Of a DNA stretch of 64,000 nt, positions 1 through 8,527 are shown piece after piece. Below the pieces are notes generated by a model. It ran no database searches and had not been told where the DNA came from. It was given only the letters and a program-made list of their open reading frames with translations. Made by a program: the position numbers and the translations under genes. The stretch's first letter is position 1. The number at the start of each line of letters is the position of its first letter. Origin of the DNA: Methanobacterium sp. BRmetb2 (GTDB taxonomy: Archaea > Methanobacteriota > Methanobacteria > Methanobacteriales > Methanobacteriaceae); assembly GCA_003491285.1 (NCBI GenBank), contig CP022705.1:1-64000 (forward strand). Reading direction: 5' to 3'.

Positions 1-2378
1 TTATTAACAGCAACAATAGTATACAAAGGAGCACTACCATAAGGCGTAGCCAAATTAGGACCATTATAAATATAATTATTCACCCTAAGATCCGAACCAG
101 GTACATATAATATATTTGTCACTGTATCTTGAGTAGTGGGGTCATATTCAGTTTGTCCAGTTTTTGTAGCTGTGTTAGTAATAGTGGATTGAGGTACAGC
201 AGTCCCAGTTATGGTAAGAATGGCAACTACACCATTCTCAAGTGATGGAATAATCCAAATACCATTTTCATAAGTTCCAATACTTGGTGTAATTGTAACA
301 TTAGTTAAACCAGCAGGTATTAAATCTGTGATGTTTATATTTGTAGCTGTGTCTGGCCCATTATTAGTTGCTGTGACGGTGAATGTGACAACATCACCTT
401 GATAGTTAGCTGTTTGAGTTAAAGCCACATTTGCTTCTTTAGTATAAGTCTCTTTGGTAACAGATTCACCAATAGTGTGAGGGTCATATTCAGTTTGATT
501 AATTATAGTTGCAGTGTTAGGAGTGCAACAACCTGCCATGACGGAAGTTGCTATCCCACTTATGGTCAACGTAGCAGTAGCCCCACTGGCAAGTGATGGT
601 ATTGTCCAAATTCCGTTTTCATAGGTTCCCACTGATGGTGTTATCATAAGATTATTTAAGCAACATGGTGGATTGTCCTCTACAACAATATTAGTGGCTG
701 TATCTGGTCCGTTATTGGTAACTGATACCACATAAGTAACAGTATCTCCAACATTTACTGGTGTGTTAACTGTTTCATCTATATCTACCATGGCCATTTT
801 AGTGTAAATACTGGCACTGGCTACTGCAGGTAGGGAATTGTACTGATCCTGACTGACACGGGTAGCAGTATTGGTTACAGTTAATCCAGCCATGCTGGCT
901 GTGACTGTTCCTATTATATTAAGAGTTGCAGTGGCTCCACTTGCAAGGGAAGGTATAACCCATAAGTTGTTGTAGAATGTTCCAACTGATGGTATTACAG
1001 TGACATTAGATAGTCCTTCGGGTATGATATCTTCGATTATAATTCCTGTAGCATTTCTATAACCGTGGGTGTTACGAGCTGTGATAGTAAAGTTTACAAT
1101 ATCACCAACATTTGCTACTGGTTTATCCACAGTCTGTGTAATTTGCACATCAACTTTTCTATCAAAATTAATAGTTGATGTATCAGATAATGTGTAAGGT
1201 AAAAGTTGAGCACAAACTAAATTTTGTAAAGGGTTGTTCACATCATCATAGAGAAGAGTTCCATATTTTCCAGTAACGTATGCAGTTACAGTTGCTGTAC
1301 TATTATCGCCAACATTATATAATGTTACGCTTGCTTGTCCATTTGCATTGGTAGTTCTAGTTGCGTAACTGAGGTTTCCTTTATCAGTTGTGAAATTTAC
1401 GGTTATATTTTGTAAAGGATTTCCATTTTGATCTCTTACTGTAGCAGTTATAACTACATCAGATCCGTTTTCTACCCGAGTTATTTCTGGCTCCAAAGTG
1501 ACAGTAGAAGGATAATTCATGGAGTTGGCTGAATTGATTATCTCCCATGCCCTATCTCGAACAGCATTAGGATTATACCACGTATTTAGTTTAGCATCCT
1601 CTGGATTGGTCATAAACTGATAATATCCGGGATGGTTTGGGTCATTTCCAGGGTATTCTCCGTACTGGGCTGAGGTGAAATACCATATGGCTGCCTGTAT
1701 TGCAGCCCCTTCAAGGTTGCTGTTAGCTGCGTAATGGCTTATAATATAATTAACTTTATCCCAATCTACCTGGTCTGATAAATCTCCAGTGGTTCCAGGT
1801 AGTGGTCCGTTAACCAGTAATTGACCTCCAGAATGAATAGTTGTGTATATGTCGATACAATAAGCGTTATAAGTTGCACTATCTCCCGAAATAGATGTCT
1901 TCAGTTCTCCAGCACTGTAATATCCATCATAATATGTAATATATATGGATGAATAATATCCCATTTGACCGTTCCAGGTTGCAGTTTTAGGAGTTAACTG
2001 GATGTTTGATGTTCCATAATAGTTAGGGTCTTGAGGATTAGAGCTTTGACTGACATTAACAGTTTTGGTAACTGAATTACATCCTAAATAGCTTGCTGTT
2101 ACCAAGAATTGTGTATTAGTACTGTAAAAATTAATAGAATAGTATCCATTTGCATCTGTGGTAGTGGTTCCGAGCACCCTGCTGTTGGAACCAGTACTGT
2201 TTACTGTAATTGTGGCATTAGGCAGTGGCCTTACATTTCCATATTCACTTATAGTTACTGTTCCATTAATTATTGGATCAGAACAAGTTGTATTGTTTTG
2301 TGTAGTTGCAGATACAGCCCCACTTAATACAATTGCCACAAATATCGTTATAAAAATTAATAAAATTCTTTTATTCAT
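1..2378 (-). CDS. Secreted adhesin-like protein with thioester (TED) and DUF11 repeats, partial
   Basis: The reading frame starts at an ATG at 2378 behind a GGTGAGTTAC ribosome site and stays open to the left edge, so the C-terminus is missing (about 792 residues seen). In order there are a signal peptide (about residues 1-24, ending near SAVSATT), a carboxypeptidase-regulatory-like beta domain (about 30-110), a thioester-type domain, Ig-like/invasin-type beta domains (about 285-395), and at least three DUF11 repeats with recurring PSLASGATATL-like text. In the thioester domain, Cys174 sits in YCIDIYT and Gln228 in IQAAIW, the Cys and Gln motifs of PF08341-type internal thioester domains. The family is known from adhesins of Gram-positive bacteria. 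Covalent attachment to a surface or partner is inferred here. The gene points away from the kinase/exporter pair at 2753-5503. Confidence 0.85.
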   Translation of the reverse strand, partial: MNKRILLIFITIFVAIVLSGAVSATTQNNTTCSDPIINGTVTISEYGNVRPLPNATITVNSTGSNSRVLGTTTTDANGYYSINFYSTNTQFLVTASYLGCNSVTKTVNVSQSSNPQDPNYYGTSNIQLTPKTATWNGQMGYYSSIYITYYDGYYSAGELKTSISGDSATYNAYCIDIYTTIHSGGQLLVNGPLPGTTGDLSDQVDWDKVNYIISHYAANSNLEGAAIQAAIWYFTSAQYGEYPGNDPNHPGYYQFMTNPEDAKLNTWYNPNAVRDRAWEIINSANSMNYPSTVTLEPEITRVENGSDVVITATVRDQNGNPLQNITVNFTTDKGNLSYATRTTNANGQASVTLYNVGDNSTATVTAYVTGKYGTLLYDDVNNPLQNLVCAQLLPYTLSDTSTINFDRKVDVQITQTVDKPVANVGDIVNFTITARNTHGYRNATGIIIEDIIPEGLSNVTVIPSVGTFYNNLWVIPSLASGATATLNIIGTVTASMAGLTVTNTATRVSQDQYNSLPAVASASIYTKMAMVDIDETVNTPVNVGDTVTYVVSVTNNGPDTATNIVVEDNPPCCLNNLMITPSVGTYENGIWTIPSLASGATATLTISGIATSVMAGCCTPNTATIINQTEYDPHTIGESVTKETYTKEANVALTQTANYQGDVVTFTVTATNNGPDTATNINITDLIPAGLTNVTITPSIGTYENGIWIIPSLENGVVAILTITGTAVPQSTITNTATKTGQTEYDPTTQDTVTNILYVPGSDLRVNNYIYNGPNLATPYGSAPLYTIVAVN

Positions 2379-2752
2379 GTAACTCACCCTTCTTCCCTAA
2401 ACACTCCTAAAAACTTTTTATATAATTTGTGAAATTTACTTATAAACCCTCTTTTTATGTGATTATTATCACAGTATTATATATGATATATTATATTCTT
2501 GTGAAAACCCCTTATAAAGGTTTCTAAATTATTGCAGAAAATGGGCTTTAAAATTAAAAATGAACTTATTAAACCTATAACGAAATAATTATGAAGTAAA
2601 TTTTAACATGGTTCTCATATGAAGAAAACTGAAAAATCAGAAATAATAATTAAAAAAATTTTAAAAATATTATCAAAAGAAATGATAACTTAAATAACAA
2701 TTTCCCTTAAAAAACAGTTAGCAATCTATTAAAACTTAGATTAAGGAGTCAA
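2379..2752. promoter_or_regulatory. Divergent AT-rich intergenic region between adhesin and kinase gene
   Basis: About 370 bases separate the two divergent genes. The stretch is very AT-rich, with TATA-like runs around 2410-2425 and 2480-2500 that could serve the adhesin gene. Before the kinase gene there is an AAGGAG ribosome site at about 2740-2746. A 24-codon frame at 2619-2693 lacks a ribosome site and is not called. No RNA gene or repeat is visible. Confidence 0.45.
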
Positions 2753-3682
2753 ATGTTTAATTATATAACACATGGATTAAAAATCCAATCAGAAATAGAG
2801 TTCCCTGAATTAAAAGGAGAAAATTCACATAATAATGAATCAACTCTAAACAAAGTCAAAATATCATTAGGAAAAGTAGATTCATCTAAATCAGACATAA
2901 TTAGTGAAGGAATATTCAGGGTTGCCAGCCGTTATATCTTAACTAAAAATTCTGTGTATGTAATCTGGAACGATACAGATGTATGTGAAATCCGTCACAG
3001 TAACCAAATAATAGTAAATAACTCTTCACAAATTGAAGAAAACTTTCTTAGATCACTAATTTTAGGTCCGGCACTGGGCATACTATTGCACCGTCACAAT
3101 CGATTAATATTACACGCCAGTGCTGTAAATATAAATGGAGAGGCAGTAGCCATTATGGGCCACAATGGAATGGGCAAATCCACAACCACCATGGCCTTAA
3201 TAGCAAGAGGATACCCCTTGATAGCTGACGATATTTTAAGTGTTGAATTTAACCAGAAAGGTAATCCTGCAGTATATCCTGGCATCGGTAGAATAAAACT
3301 ATGGCCCGGAGTATACAACAAATATAAGGAAAAATTTAGTAATATGAATGTGATACACTCCCAGTCACCTAAAAGATCCTGTCAACTGAAAGAACAGTCA
3401 ACCAGCATACTGCCCCTTAAACACATATACATCCTTGAAAAAAGTAGTAAAATTGGTTTAAGTGAATTAAATTACTCAGAATCACTTATTGAGTTGATTA
3501 GAAATTCATACTGTGCCAACATTTTCCAGGAAGCAGATGAGAAGTCCCATTTCCAGGAATACGCTGAAATTGTCAGGAGAGTTCCCATAAAATATTTAAA
3601 CCGCTACGACTCTTTAAGTGAACTTGAACAACTAGCAGAAATAATAGAAAAGGATGTTCAATCAAATAAAGATCAAGAATAA
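2753..3682 (+). CDS. HprK-like P-loop kinase
   Basis: 309 residues. The C-terminal half looks like the kinase domain of HPr kinase/phosphorylase relatives: HASAV at about 121, a Walker A motif GHNGMGKS at 136-143, and an acidic pair in LIADDILS (Asp159, Asp160). The N-terminal half is not recognised. There is no other PTS component in the window, so classical HPr regulation is unlikely. Relatives of this type sit beside exporters in lasso-peptide loci, where they phosphorylate a precursor peptide, and in exopolysaccharide loci. The gene lies 18 bases upstream of an ABC exporter gene on the same strand, so the two probably form an operon. The start is set by ATTAAGGAGTCAA just before the ATG. 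The substrate is unknown. Confidence 0.75.
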   Translation: MFNYITHGLKIQSEIEFPELKGENSHNNESTLNKVKISLGKVDSSKSDIISEGIFRVASRYILTKNSVYVIWNDTDVCEIRHSNQIIVNNSSQIEENFLRSLILGPALGILLHRHNRLILHASAVNINGEAVAIMGHNGMGKSTTTMALIARGYPLIADDILSVEFNQKGNPAVYPGIGRIKLWPGVYNKYKEKFSNMNVIHSQSPKRSCQLKEQSTSILPLKHIYILEKSSKIGLSELNYSESLIELIRNSYCANIFQEADEKSHFQEYAEIVRRVPIKYLNRYDSLSELEQLAEIIEKDVQSNKDQE

Positions 3683-3700
3683 AAATTCAAAAGAATTATT

Positions 3701-5503
3701 ATGTTAACAAATAATCAATTTTCAGGTAGAAACTGGCTCTGGAAATTCATATATACTCTCTTCAACTTTGAGAAAGGAAAAGTGTTAATAGCTATTATTT
3801 TAATGGTTTTAATCAGCCTAACCGAAGGTATAGGCCTAATATTACTGGTACCTCTCTTACAGCTGGTGGGTTTAAATGTTCAGGGTGGAAGTCTGGGACA
3901 GATTGAAGGATTTATTGCGTCATTTTTCAACTTCATAAATATAGAACCATCCCTGGCCACTATTCTATTTTTGTACGTGGTGATAATCAGTTTAAATGCT
4001 TATTTTTTCAGGTTGCAGACACTTAGAAGTTCAAGTATCCAGTACGAATTTGCGACTCACCTTAGAAAGAAATTATTTCAGGCCATCACCTACTCAGATT
4101 GGCTATTTTTTGTGAAAAACCAGACATCTGATTTTGCCCATGCTTTAACCTACGAGGTGGAGCGGATCATCCTAGGCACTAACCAGTTTTTATCCATGCT
4201 GGCTAGTTCCATTGTTCTACTGGTTTACATAATATTCGCCCTAAAAGTATCAGGCATTATAACTGGTTTGATCTTTCTGGTTGGACTCATCCTCCTATTA
4301 ATACTTAAAAAGAGAACCCAATCCTCAAGTGAGAGTGGAGTTAAATTATCTGAAAGTACCCGGGACATGTATTCAGCCACAGTTAAACAGATGGACGGGA
4401 TGAAAACCATAAAAAGTTTTCAGATGGAAGAAAAGAACGTGTTTATCTTCTCCAGAATAGCTGATGCAGTATCAGAAAAATACATGGACGCCATAAAAAG
4501 CTACTCCGATGTAAAATTCCTATTTGATGTAGGATCAGTGGTGATACTCAGCATTATTGTCTACCTATTAGTGGCCGTTATAAAAATCCCCACTGCAGAA
4601 TTGCTTATACTGTTATTTTTATTTGTCCGGATGATACCCCGATTTTCTATAATTCAGAGAAACTACCAGTATTTCATAAACATGATACCTGCCTTTAAGA
4701 GTGTTCTGGAACTTGAAGACAGGTGCAATAGTGCAGCCGAAGAATCTTCAAAAGGAAATTCAATAAATTTTAAAGATTCAGTTGAATTAAAAAATGTGGA
4801 ATTTAACTATCCTGGCCTGGATGTTCCAGCAGTTAAAAAAATTAATTTAACCATTAAATATGGTTCTATAACAGCTTTAGCTGGCCCCTCAGGGGCAGGT
4901 AAAAGTACTGTTGCTGATCTAATCATGGGACTTATTAAACCAGATAATGGTAAGATCTGTGCTGATAGTCAAGATTTAAATTCTAATATCACCGCTTGGA
5001 GATCTAAGATTGGATACGTGGCCCAGGAGACCTATCTTTTTAATGACAGTATTGCCAACAACCTTTTATTTGCAAGTCCTGCTAGTAGCAAAGAAGATAT
5101 ATGGGAAGCTTTAAACTTGGCATCAGCAGACAGATTTGTCTCTAAACTACCTGATGGTTTGGATACAGTTGTTGGTGATAGGGGAGTTCGATTATCAGGT
5201 GGTGAAAGACAGCGCTTGGCCCTGGCACGTGCTCTTATACGCAGACCATCCTTACTAATACTGGATGAGGCCACCAGTAATCTTGACCATGAAAATGAAA
5301 AACGCATATTAAAATCCCTTGAAAATCTTCCTGGAAAAATTTCTATTCTTATAATAGCCCACCGCCAGTCTACTATACAGAATGCAGATTACATCTACTT
5401 GATGGATAAAGGAGAAATAATCGAATCTGGGTCATGGGATATGTTAATAGATAATGATAATGGGAAATTTCAGCGCTTATTTTCAAAAAATAACTCATTT
5501 TAA
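3701..5503 (+). CDS. ABC exporter, fused permease and ATPase
   Basis: 600 residues, the usual length of a half-transporter exporter that works as a homodimer. An N-terminal membrane domain of about six helices (residues about 15-330) precedes a nucleotide-binding domain. That domain has Walker A GPSGAGKST (395-403), signature LSGGERQR, Walker B LLILDEATSNLD and a switch His in IIAHRQST. No N-terminal C39 peptidase domain is present, so it would not cleave a double-glycine leader itself. It is related to lipid/peptide exporters of the MsbA/McjD kind. It follows the HprK-like gene by 18 bases, suggesting it exports the molecule that kinase modifies. The ribosome site is weak, which fits translation coupled to the upstream gene. 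Confidence 0.85.
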   Translation: MLTNNQFSGRNWLWKFIYTLFNFEKGKVLIAIILMVLISLTEGIGLILLVPLLQLVGLNVQGGSLGQIEGFIASFFNFINIEPSLATILFLYVVIISLNAYFFRLQTLRSSSIQYEFATHLRKKLFQAITYSDWLFFVKNQTSDFAHALTYEVERIILGTNQFLSMLASSIVLLVYIIFALKVSGIITGLIFLVGLILLLILKKRTQSSSESGVKLSESTRDMYSATVKQMDGMKTIKSFQMEEKNVFIFSRIADAVSEKYMDAIKSYSDVKFLFDVGSVVILSIIVYLLVAVIKIPTAELLILLFLFVRMIPRFSIIQRNYQYFINMIPAFKSVLELEDRCNSAAEESSKGNSINFKDSVELKNVEFNYPGLDVPAVKKINLTIKYGSITALAGPSGAGKSTVADLIMGLIKPDNGKICADSQDLNSNITAWRSKIGYVAQETYLFNDSIANNLLFASPASSKEDIWEALNLASADRFVSKLPDGLDTVVGDRGVRLSGGERQRLALARALIRRPSLLILDEATSNLDHENEKRILKSLENLPGKISILIIAHRQSTIQNADYIYLMDKGEIIESGSWDMLIDNDNGKFQRLFSKNNSF

Positions 5504-5564
5504 ATGATAAAATGAAGTATTTAGAGTTTTTAATTACAAAATATCAAAAATAGTAATCCACGTC

Positions 5565-6200
5565 CTATATATTATCTGCTGATTCAACATCCTTAACCAA
5601 AACCGTGGTTACTGTATCATTCACTTTCTCCATAGTTATATTTTTATTATCCCCGTCAGAGACTTGGAGATTAATGTTTATATTGCTTTTCATCTCCACA
5701 GAATTATTTTCAGTCTGGTTATCTGTGGCAAAGGACGTGCTTGAACCATTAAAACCAGTCAGCATAGATCCCAATGGAGTGCTAAATATCAGTAAAGGTA
5801 ATATTAAAAGCACTATAAATATAAGGACTGATTTGTCCTGATTACTCCCGGTTTTAATTCTCCTGACCCTGTTGAGACATACAAAACTGTTCTCCCTCAA
5901 AGGATAAAGCAGTGGACAGCCATGCACCGTAAAAATATCCAGGAGTAAATGGCCCACAAATCCTATAACCAGTGCAGATCCAATAACTGGATTGTAAAAT
6001 GTTACCAGTGAAAGGGGAATTAACCAGAATATGGAGTGGCCCCATCCCCGGTGTTTGCCCGTGAATCTGTCAATGATGTCTGGAAATACAGAGATCCACG
6101 CCGCAAAAAATAGGCCTAAAAGAGGATCAGGAAGGTTCATGCCGTAGGCAAATATCAAAAAGGATAAAACTGATCCTGCTATATGGGTGTAGAATCTCAC
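5565..6200 (-). CDS. Membrane-bound metal-dependent hydrolase (YdjM/PF04307 type)
   Basis: 211 residues. The N-terminal 130 residues match the LexA-binding, membrane-associated hydrolase family: THIAGS at the start, FPDIIDRFTGKHRGWGHS with its Asp and His residues, then VGHLLLDIFTVHG. About four hydrophobic segments are visible. After the last membrane helix comes an Asn/Asp-rich tail of about 60 residues with no recognised domain, probably outside the membrane. The start is a GTG at 6200 behind GGGGTGGT. Family members are poorly characterised, and the substrate cannot be told from sequence. It converges on the ABC exporter gene, with 61 bases between them. Confidence 0.75.
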   Translation of the reverse strand: MRFYTHIAGSVLSFLIFAYGMNLPDPLLGLFFAAWISVFPDIIDRFTGKHRGWGHSIFWLIPLSLVTFYNPVIGSALVIGFVGHLLLDIFTVHGCPLLYPLRENSFVCLNRVRRIKTGSNQDKSVLIFIVLLILPLLIFSTPLGSMLTGFNGSSTSFATDNQTENNSVEMKSNININLQVSDGDNKNITMEKVNDTVTTVLVKDVESADNI

Positions 6201-6249
6201 AGCACCACCCCTTTTATAATTAAAATTTCACTTCTCCTACTTTTTTTAT

Positions 6250-6858
6250 TCATACCCGTCCCCCTACGTAGATTAATGTTCTAAAAATTATCAGTGCAAA
6301 CCATGTGGCCCCTATCAGTACACTGGACATGGTAGCGGACATAGAAATTTTAAGATAGATTAAGAAACATACAATACCTAGAAATACATAAACAGCGTAG
6401 GATATGTTTATATCATGTTTACCTGTCTGGGATTCGTATTCTTCTTTATTGATTAATTGGAATGATTGGTAGAAACCGTATATTTCCTGTTTAAAACTGG
6501 CCTGGAAACTGCACATATACACTACTTTACCGCTCTGGTGCAGTGAATGGTAAAAATCCGCTGAATTTCTGGTTAATCTTTCAAACTGGTTGAAGAGTAT
6601 AACTATTCTTTTATCCTTTATTTTACTAACTAAGGTATCTCTTAGCTGGGGAATGTTCATCTTTTCCAGGGAGGAAAATTCATCTCCACTTACTTTTTGG
6701 ATGCACTTTATGAGTTTGAATTTAAGGGGTAGGGGTTCCCCCAGTAAGATGCATGGAAATTCATCTTTTAACTGAGGGTAACAGATTGAAACGTTGCGGT
6801 TATACAGTAAAACATTCTCACCCCTAAGGAGATGATTTTTTATCTGTATGATATTCAT
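6250..6858 (-). CDS. Hypothetical membrane protein, degenerate ATPase-like
   Basis: 202 residues. Two hydrophobic segments lie near the C-terminus (about 153-172 and 180-198). The soluble N-terminal part reads like the core of an archaeal AAA ATPase: a start resembling LLRGENVLLY, then VILFNQFERL in the place of a Walker B strand, but the glycine-rich phosphate loop is absent. ATP binding is therefore unlikely. I do not recognise the family, and the ATPase resemblance is inference. It sits 49 bases from the hydrolase gene on the same strand, so they may be co-transcribed. The start is the ATG at 6858, with TATA-like sequence CATATATAAAT upstream. Confidence 0.55.
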   Translation of the reverse strand: MNIIQIKNHLLRGENVLLYNRNVSICYPQLKDEFPCILLGEPLPLKFKLIKCIQKVSGDEFSSLEKMNIPQLRDTLVSKIKDKRIVILFNQFERLTRNSADFYHSLHQSGKVVYMCSFQASFKQEIYGFYQSFQLINKEEYESQTGKHDINISYAVYVFLGIVCFLIYLKISMSATMSSVLIGATWFALIIFRTLIYVGGRV

Positions 6859-7061
6859 TGCTATGACTATGAATATATATCATATATAAATATTGATGTT
6901 TTTTAGAAATTAATGTAATAGACTATATAAATGATATTATAAAACATGTTTGTATCAGGCGATTTTTAGAAGATGTTGCACGATAATAATGGTTGAACTT
7001 AGATAGCAGATTCACGGGGTGACATTGATTTGGTGACAGTATGATTAAAAAATAGAAAGTG

Positions 7062-7079
7062 AACTATACTAGTATAGTT
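7062..7079. promoter_or_regulatory. 18-bp perfect palindrome, probable operator
   Basis: The sequence AACTATACTAGTATAGTT reads the same on both strands. Its core ATACTAGTAT recurs at 7111-7120 and at 54602-54611. It lies about 120 bases before the ATPase start and upstream of the probable TATA box. A dimeric regulator is the likely reader; this is inferred from symmetry only. Confidence 0.55.
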
Positions 7080-7108
7080 TTGTATACCAAAAACATAAGT
7101 CTGTGATA

Positions 7109-7122
7109 TTATACTAGTATAA
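7109..7122. promoter_or_regulatory. 14-bp perfect palindrome, second operator copy
   Basis: TTATACTAGTATAA is perfectly symmetric and shares its ten-base core with the site at 7062-7079. The centres of the two sites are 45 bases apart, about four helical turns, so proteins bound there would face the same side of the DNA. It lies just upstream of the TATA-like box at 7131-7140. Confidence 0.55.
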
Positions 7123-7199
7123 CAAAATAGATTTATATTAAAAAGTATAATAAATTATACCAATATGCTAAAATATAGCACACAGGATGTGAGAAGCTC

Positions 7200-8387
7200 A
7201 TGCCCATACTACCACTAGGCATTCCTTCAGAGTTAAATAAATACTTTTATAACAGGAAAAAGGAATTGAAAACCTTAAAATATTATTTAAACGCTTTAAA
7301 TCAGGATATATCAGAACAAATACTTGTAACTGGATTTAGAGGGGTTGGAAAAACGTACCTCCTGAAGAAACTCTTGGATGATCTACCCGACAATATTCTA
7401 ACTGCCTATGTAGATGTATCCCGGGTCTTTGGAAGCCAAAAAGGAAAACTTAAAGAAGAACTTATCATGAATTATCTCCTGGAATCCATGAATAATACCT
7501 TAAAAAATCGCTCAGGTAAATTAGAGACAATATATAAGACCGTGGAAAAATTTTCCAATAAACTGAAACTAAAAAAATATGATTTTAAGGATGCAGGGAG
7601 CATGTTAGGAATTCCTATTCCTAATACAGAGGACGATTATCAAAAATTGAGCCGTTTTGTCATGGAATTTCCCCAAAAAATTGTGGAATCATCCCCGGAT
7701 ATTAAAGGTTTTGCAATAGTAATAGACGAATTTCAATTACTGGCAGAACTGGAAAATCCAGCCTCATTTTTCTGGCTTATTCGAAGTTACACTCAAAATC
7801 AGGACAATGTAAGTTACATCTTCACTGGATCCACTGCAAAAAGTAGTGAAATAGTGGAGATGATCAACGGAGCCAGCGGAGCATTTGGAGGTAGAATGTT
7901 GCAATTCAATGTAGATCCCTTCACTCCAGAAGAAACTAAAGGATATCTAAAAGATAAAGTGCCTGAAATTCAGTTAACTGAAGACGGATTTAACCGTTTT
8001 TATCATTGTACAAGGGGTATTCCTGCATACATTAACAGCTTCTGCAACACCATGTCTGCTGGTGAAAATTACGATGACAAAATGGTGAAAGAGACTTTTC
8101 TAAAAAAGATGGATCAAATATCAGTTATGTGGATAAGTATTTGGGGTACACTAACCCCTAAAGAGAAGAAACTTTTAATATCCCTGGTTAAAAGCGGTCC
8201 TCAAAAATGGAGCCAACTTCTAGAAAATGTGGACCTTTCAAGGAATACTCTCTCCAAATATTTAGATATTCTTAAAAATAAAGGAATAATTACGTTCAAT
8301 GATACTGCTGGTTACCATATAGCTGATTCCATGTTATCATCATGGATCAAACAAAAAAAGGAGACTGAAGGTTATTATCCTCCTTGA
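7200..8387 (+). CDS. Archaeal AAA ATPase with C-terminal winged helix
   Basis: 395 residues, the usual length of the archaeal ATPase family (COG1672-like). Walker A is GFRGVGKT at 45-52, Walker B is IVIDEF with Asp176 and Glu177, and a sensor-type FTGST follows. The last 90 residues look like a winged-helix domain (KKLLISLVKSGPQKWSQLLE onward). Such proteins are thought to be ATP-dependent switches, often linked to mobile or defence functions, but few have been studied. The DNA-binding-like tail and the paired palindromes upstream suggest it may bind its own promoter; that is inference. The ribosome site is weak (GGATGTGAGAAGC). Confidence 0.8.
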   Translation: MPILPLGIPSELNKYFYNRKKELKTLKYYLNALNQDISEQILVTGFRGVGKTYLLKKLLDDLPDNILTAYVDVSRVFGSQKGKLKEELIMNYLLESMNNTLKNRSGKLETIYKTVEKFSNKLKLKKYDFKDAGSMLGIPIPNTEDDYQKLSRFVMEFPQKIVESSPDIKGFAIVIDEFQLLAELENPASFFWLIRSYTQNQDNVSYIFTGSTAKSSEIVEMINGASGAFGGRMLQFNVDPFTPEETKGYLKDKVPEIQLTEDGFNRFYHCTRGIPAYINSFCNTMSAGENYDDKMVKETFLKKMDQISVMWISIWGTLTPKEKKLLISLVKSGPQKWSQLLENVDLSRNTLSKYLDILKNKGIITFNDTAGYHIADSMLSSWIKQKKETEGYYPP

Positions 8388-8489
8388 AAATAAGATTAAT
8401 TAATCCTTAAAAATAATGTAGTTAAAGGCTTTGCAACCCAACTAGAAACCGCTAAAAAATTATAAATCAAGTTGATAAATCATTACTTT

Positions 8490-8512
8490 AATATTTATAA
8501 TATATAATAAAT
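8490..8512 (+). promoter_or_regulatory. Probable archaeal TATA region for GT4 gene
   Basis: TTTATAATATATAATAAA at about 8494-8511 lies 17-35 bases before the ATG at 8528, with AAGGTTAATCC between as a weak ribosome site. The leader would be short. Confidence 0.35.
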
Positions 8513-8527
8513 CTTTAAGGTTAATCC

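Larger units (their letters stand above)
6859..7199. promoter_or_regulatory. Divergent promoter region with palindromes
   Basis: About 340 bases between two divergent genes. It contains two perfect palindromes (7062-7079 and 7109-7122, listed separately), a TATA-like box ATTTATATTA at about 7131-7140 for the ATPase gene, and a TATA-like run near 6880 for the minus-strand gene. No coding frame of note is present. Confidence 0.5.

Noticed and set aside
1..1000. Repeated DNA text in the adhesin that might suggest a CRISPR or satellite
   Set aside because: The repeats are in frame and explained by DUF11 protein domains.
2109..2382. Two short plus-strand frames over the adhesin N-terminus
   Set aside because: They are antisense to the signal peptide and first domain of the adhesin.
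2619..2693. A 24-codon Lys/Ile-rich frame before the HprK-like gene that could be a peptide precursor
   Set aside because: No ribosome site, and Lys/Ile codons are expected by chance in such AT-rich DNA.
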